The notes under the pieces were generated by a model that made no database searches, was not told the origin of the DNA, and saw only the letters and a list, made by a program, of their open reading frames with translations. Shown here piece after piece: positions 7,001 through 8,296 of a stretch of 8,296 nt of DNA. The stretch is from Thermoplasmata archaeon (GTDB lineage Archaea > Thermoplasmatota > Thermoplasmata > Lutacidiplasmatales > UBA184), in the NCBI GenBank assembly GCA_021792485.1, contig JAJYUO010000050.1, positions 1-8,296 on the forward strand, written 5' to 3'. The position numbers were made by a program, and so were the translations under genes. How positions within the stretch are numbered: position 1 is the first letter of the stretch; the number at the start of each line of letters is the position of its first letter.

Positions 7001-7766
7001 GGAACCGAACGGGAGCTACTCCTACGGCATCGTCGACGTGCCTGGCTGGCACCAGACGACATTGCCCTATTCGGGATCGTTGACGGTCAATGGCACGTCG
7101 GTGAGCGAGCCGACCCTCGTCTTCACGCAGGTGACCTATCCGGTGACGTTCACGGAGAGCGGGCTCGCCGCGGGCACCTCGTGGCAGGTCAATATCTCGG
7201 GGGGTGCGGCGCACGGTTCGACCACCGCCACGATCAGTTTCGCAGAACCCAACGGTAGCTACGCGCTCACTCTTTGGACGGCAGCCAACTACACCGCAAC
7301 GTTTTCGCCATTCACGCTTACCATTAACGGAACTGCTAACGGAGCCTCTGTCGTCTTCGTCCGGACCTATGGAGTGACCTTCGATCGTCCCGCGGGGACT
7401 CCGACGGGCGCATCGTGGACGGTCTATCTGAACGGGACCTCGCCTTCCGTCATACCGCCCGGAACGGCACTGGATTCGGGCGGTATCGAGCGGACGACTG
7501 CCGCAAGCACGTTGATGATCATGGCTCCGAATGGATCGTACGAGTACTCCATCGTAGTGGGCGGGAATCCGTCGTTGACGAACCAAGGAACCGTGAACGT
7601 CCACGGATCTAATGTGGTCGCGAATCCGCCGCCCAGCCCGACTACCTTCCTGGGATTCTCGGGCCTGACGGGCTACTATATCCTGGGTGCGATCGTCACC
7701 GTCGTAATCGTCGTGGCTGTTTGGGTCATGGTCCTCAGGGGCAGAGGAGGTAAGAGGGGCGCGTAG
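4011..7766 (+). CDS. Secreted, membrane-anchored YVTN beta-propeller protein with FTESGLP modules
   Basis: This 1251-residue protein is almost certainly displayed outside the cell. Residues 1-20 are basic; 21-40 form a hydrophobic signal or anchor helix (VVGVAIVMMLLGSALG). Residues 41-123 are a Pro/Thr/Ala-rich stalk. Residues 124-726 hold 14 YVTN-type blades (pattern YDSxxGEVFVANxxSxNVSVISDxTxxVVAxIxVGxxP). Residues 727 to about 1213 hold six modules beginning VTFTESGLPxGTxWSVxxNG, a family often found in Thermoplasmata secreted proteins. Residues 1221-1242 are a transmembrane helix followed by the basic tail LRGRGGKRGA, which should lie in the cytoplasm. Propellers of this type usually bind proteins or carbohydrates; no catalytic motif is visible, so an S-layer, adhesion or binding role is inferred. 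N-X-S/T sites are abundant. The start is GTG 4011 (TATA-like box at -24, no Shine-Dalgarno). GTG 4056 (residue 16), with GAGGT 10 nt upstream, is a serious alternative and keeps the signal segment. Confidence 0.95.
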   Translation: MASPRVRWRCEVRGLVQHRNIGTVVGVAIVMMLLGSALGPLPPATPTTHSKGPASAPTPLLPPPEVSALPPPRVTHLGPTILRPGDAGAVTPSVGLAHPPQVADTLVLANDSLIPGNYLAQNPIYPIALAYDSAKGEVFVADYTSETVSVISSVTNTTVGLIHVGSSPRAVVYDSAKGEIFVANFGSSSVSVISDASGSVTATVSVGPYPDALAYDPATGEIFVASLLDDYCGVGGVVSVISDATLRVVGTIGVGYCPQGMTFDSSTGQVFVTNSVSYNVSVISAATDSVVASVAFPPGSLPYGVAYVGAAGRVFVADEGSANVSVISDSTDDIVATLGVGQLPIGVAYDPVTEEVYVANALSNNVSVISVAKDAVLANIGVGLEPYDVAYVGNRGELWVANALAGTVSLIADSTDAVTGTITLGSEPDQMVYDSGTGQLFVADYLSNRVWIVSDATGRVVTTIDLGEGTTSGMAYDSRTGEIFVADWHLCLPSECLPGTVSVISDRTDQVVASVKVGLYPGGIAFDSEKGEVFVANEGSGNVSVISDATNQVVASIPLGGEPTGVAYDGMDGEVFVTNSASGSVSVISDSTDRVVANLTVGGIPEAIVYDGGAQDVFVANDYSVPAFVVSVISTVTDRLVATPVVGGYPGGLAYDGEAGEIFVANSASDNVSVISDQTDRVIATVAVAADPVGGAYASESDSTYISNLEQGTLTRISPGEGSQPAYPVTFTESGLPGGTTWSVAVNGTPQRSTTSTIEFREPNGTYTYSIGAIAGYSATYHGQVTVNGAPTSEAIAFTRVAYAVTFTESGLPSGTNWSVTVNGTTHSSLSGSIGFMEPNGTYAYSIADVPGWHQRNLPYSGSVTVSGAPVSEPILVFTQVTNPVTFSETGLPSGTSWSVTLNGVLQSSTTDTLTFPEPNGSYSYGIADVPGWHQTTLPYSGTVTVDGASVSEPILVFTQVTYPVTFPETGLPSGTSWSVTLNGVLQSSTTDTLTFPEPNGSYSYGIVDVPGWHQTTLPYSGSLTVNGTSVSEPTLVFTQVTYPVTFTESGLAAGTSWQVNISGGAAHGSTTATISFAEPNGSYALTLWTAANYTATFSPFTLTINGTANGASVVFVRTYGVTFDRPAGTPTGASWTVYLNGTSPSVIPPGTALDSGGIERTTAASTLMIMAPNGSYEYSIVVGGNPSLTNQGTVNVHGSNVVANPPPSPTTFLGFSGLTGYYILGAIVTVVIVVAVWVMVLRGRGGKRGA
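4380..6188 (+). repeat. Fourteen YVTN-type propeller blades
   Basis: Residues 124-726 divide into 14 units averaging 43 residues. Each has a Tyr/Phe-Asp turn, a GE(V/I)FVAN strand, a VSVIS strand and an end near VGxxP. Blades 3 and 9 carry insertions with cysteines; blade 14 is the most degenerate (STYISN, TLTRIS). Fourteen is twice seven, the usual blade number for this family, so two consecutive propellers are the simplest model. At the DNA level the units are diverged, so the expansion is old. Confidence 0.9.
6189..7649 (+). repeat. Six tandem FTESGLP extracellular modules
   Basis: The modules begin near residues 727, 803, 883, 963, 1043 and 1120. Each opens with (Y/N)xVTFxExGLPxGTxWSV, has a central EPNGxYxYxI strand and closes near a TVNG turn. 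Modules 2-4 are 80 residues each and share VPGWHQ...LPYSG; modules 1, 5 and 6 are more diverged, and 6 contains an extra Pro/Gly insertion. They look like beta-sandwich spacers lifting the propellers off the membrane. Confidence 0.85.
6673..7070 (+). repeat. Near-identical 240-bp tandem duplication (modules 3 and 4)
   Basis: Positions 6673-6830 and 6913-7070 match over 158 nt with only two differences (6773 A versus 7013 G, 6793 C versus 7033 T), including 100 consecutive identical bases from 6673. The offset is exactly 240 bp (80 codons). Flanking modules are far less alike, so this points to a recent duplication or gene conversion, and it is a likely site of copy-number change. Confidence 0.9.
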
Positions 7767-8069
7767 ACGGAGGTCCCCCCTCCCCCTATTGTATAACGGC
7801 CCACCCGGGCGACCCACCTCTCCCCCGCCCCTCCGGTCCTGCCTCCTCCGCCGACGGTCTCATCCTCGACCGTGGGATCCTCGACGGCGACCTCTTCGCC
7901 CGCCCTCGAGCCACCGACTGCCCGAGTTCAACCTCCTGCTTCGGCTCCAACCAACTTCTGTCCGAACAATGGCAGGCCGCTTGGGCAGGGGGAGCGATTC
8001 TGTCGGACTTGTGGGCTCAATCGGGAATAGACCGTCGGGAAAGATCCCGCCCGTTTCGGCTCGATGACG
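7767..8069. other. Intergenic region without a convincing gene
   Basis: After the surface protein stop there is a pyrimidine-rich stretch (CCCCCCTCCCCC, 7775-7786) and then a short AT-rich patch TATTGTATAA (7787-7796) that is TATA-like on either strand. No T-run of five or more follows the gene, so no standard archaeal terminator is visible. One plus-strand frame (7754-8134) stays open but has no ATG, GTG or TTG start in its first 80 or so codons. The remaining open frames are Arg/Pro-rich and not gene-like. Confidence 0.5.
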
Positions 8070-8294
8070 TTACCGAACCGTGCGTTCGTTCGCCGGGTCT
8101 GCAGGACCCTCAGAGGGGGCAAACGGGTCGATAGGCGTTCGGTCGGTTCGTTCGGTGCGTGCGTTCGGGGGGTCGTGCGGTGGTATCGAACGGCTCTCTG
8201 GGTGCGCTGTGGAAGGCGTTTCGTCGGGCGATTCCTCCACTTCGTCGGTCGATTCCTCGTCAGAGCGTTCGGTGCGTTGGGACGGTTCGTCCGC
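8070..8294 (-). CDS. Possible acidic C-terminal tail of a gene entering from the right (partial)
   Basis: On the minus strand a frame is open from the right edge to TAA at 8072-8070, giving 74 residues. Its first half is acidic and rich in Ser, Thr and Pro, with a tandem seven-residue repeat (EESTDEV, EESPDET) encoded by two DNA copies exactly 21 nt apart. The second half is Arg/Pro/Thr-rich (NARTERTDRTP). This composition is typical of a disordered tail, and the in-register repeat favours coding. No start, domain or membrane segment is visible, and another minus-strand frame here is open too, so coding status is uncertain. If real, the gene converges on the surface protein gene. Confidence 0.4.
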   Translation of the reverse strand, partial: ADEPSQRTERSDEESTDEVEESPDETPSTAHPESRSIPPHDPPNARTERTDRTPIDPFAPSEGPADPANERTVR

Positions 8295-8296
8295 CG

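Noticed and set aside
6189..7137. Regularly spaced repeats as a possible CRISPR array
   Set aside because: The units are coding, 228-240 bp long, with no short identical repeat and unique spacer pattern.
7769..7783. GGAGG-N5-CCTCC as a terminator hairpin after the surface protein gene
   Set aside because: The stem is short and no T-run follows. Archaeal termination normally depends on T-rich tracts, which are absent.
6876..7817. Minus-strand open frame of 313 codons across the stalk modules
   Set aside because: Antisense to the FTESGLP modules, Arg-rich, with no start signal.
7928..8122. Minus-strand frame with CPSGLPLFGQKL, reminiscent of a zinc ribbon
   Set aside because: Only one Cys-Pro is present and the second CxxC pair is missing. 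The similarity is too weak to call a zinc ribbon or a pseudogene.

Overview
The window reads as a piece of a GC-rich archaeal genome, most probably a Thermoplasmata-type lineage (Candidatus Thermoplasmatota; the high-GC soil and sediment groups would fit). The main support is the large surface protein at 4011-7766. It joins a YVTN-type beta-propeller to tandem modules of the form VTFTESGLPSGTSWSVTLNG, a combination I associate with secreted Thermoplasmata proteins such as those around thermopsins. It also has a dense set of N-X-S/T sites and a C-terminal membrane anchor. Shine-Dalgarno sequences, GTG starts and TATA-like boxes about 24-29 nt upstream of starts fit an archaeon. The lineage is an inference from family resemblance, not from a marker gene.

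Layout: (1) 2-232, the 3' end of an unrecognised gene, followed 36 nt later on the same strand by 269-1198, a P-loop GTPase-like protein whose G1 and G3 motifs are degenerate while its G4 motif is intact. These two look like one operon. (2) 1208-3220 on the minus strand, a 670-residue basic, proline-rich, multi-segment protein of unknown function, ending only 9 nt from the GTPase stop (convergent). (3) 3221-4010, a 790-nt divergent intergenic region. It holds an AT-rich island with an inverted repeat next to a TATA-like box, several more inverted repeats, a perfect 14-bp palindrome, two very short ORFs leading into the 670-residue gene, and a TATA-like box at the right distance from the surface protein gene. 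(4) 4011-7766, the surface protein: signal/anchor segment, Pro/Thr linker, 14 propeller blades (most simply two seven-bladed propellers), six FTESGLP modules, C-terminal transmembrane helix and a basic tail. (5) 7767-8069, no convincing gene. (6) 8070-8294 on the minus strand, a possible acidic disordered C-terminal tail of a gene entering from the right edge.

The surface protein is self-contained, probably an S-layer-associated or adhesive/binding protein displayed outside the cell. The GTPase-like gene and its unidentified neighbours are intracellular; GTPases of the DO-GTPase type often occur in poorly characterised archaeal and bacterial operons, but nothing here proves a defence or conflict role. 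No rRNA, tRNA, CRISPR array, transposase or poly-T terminator was found.
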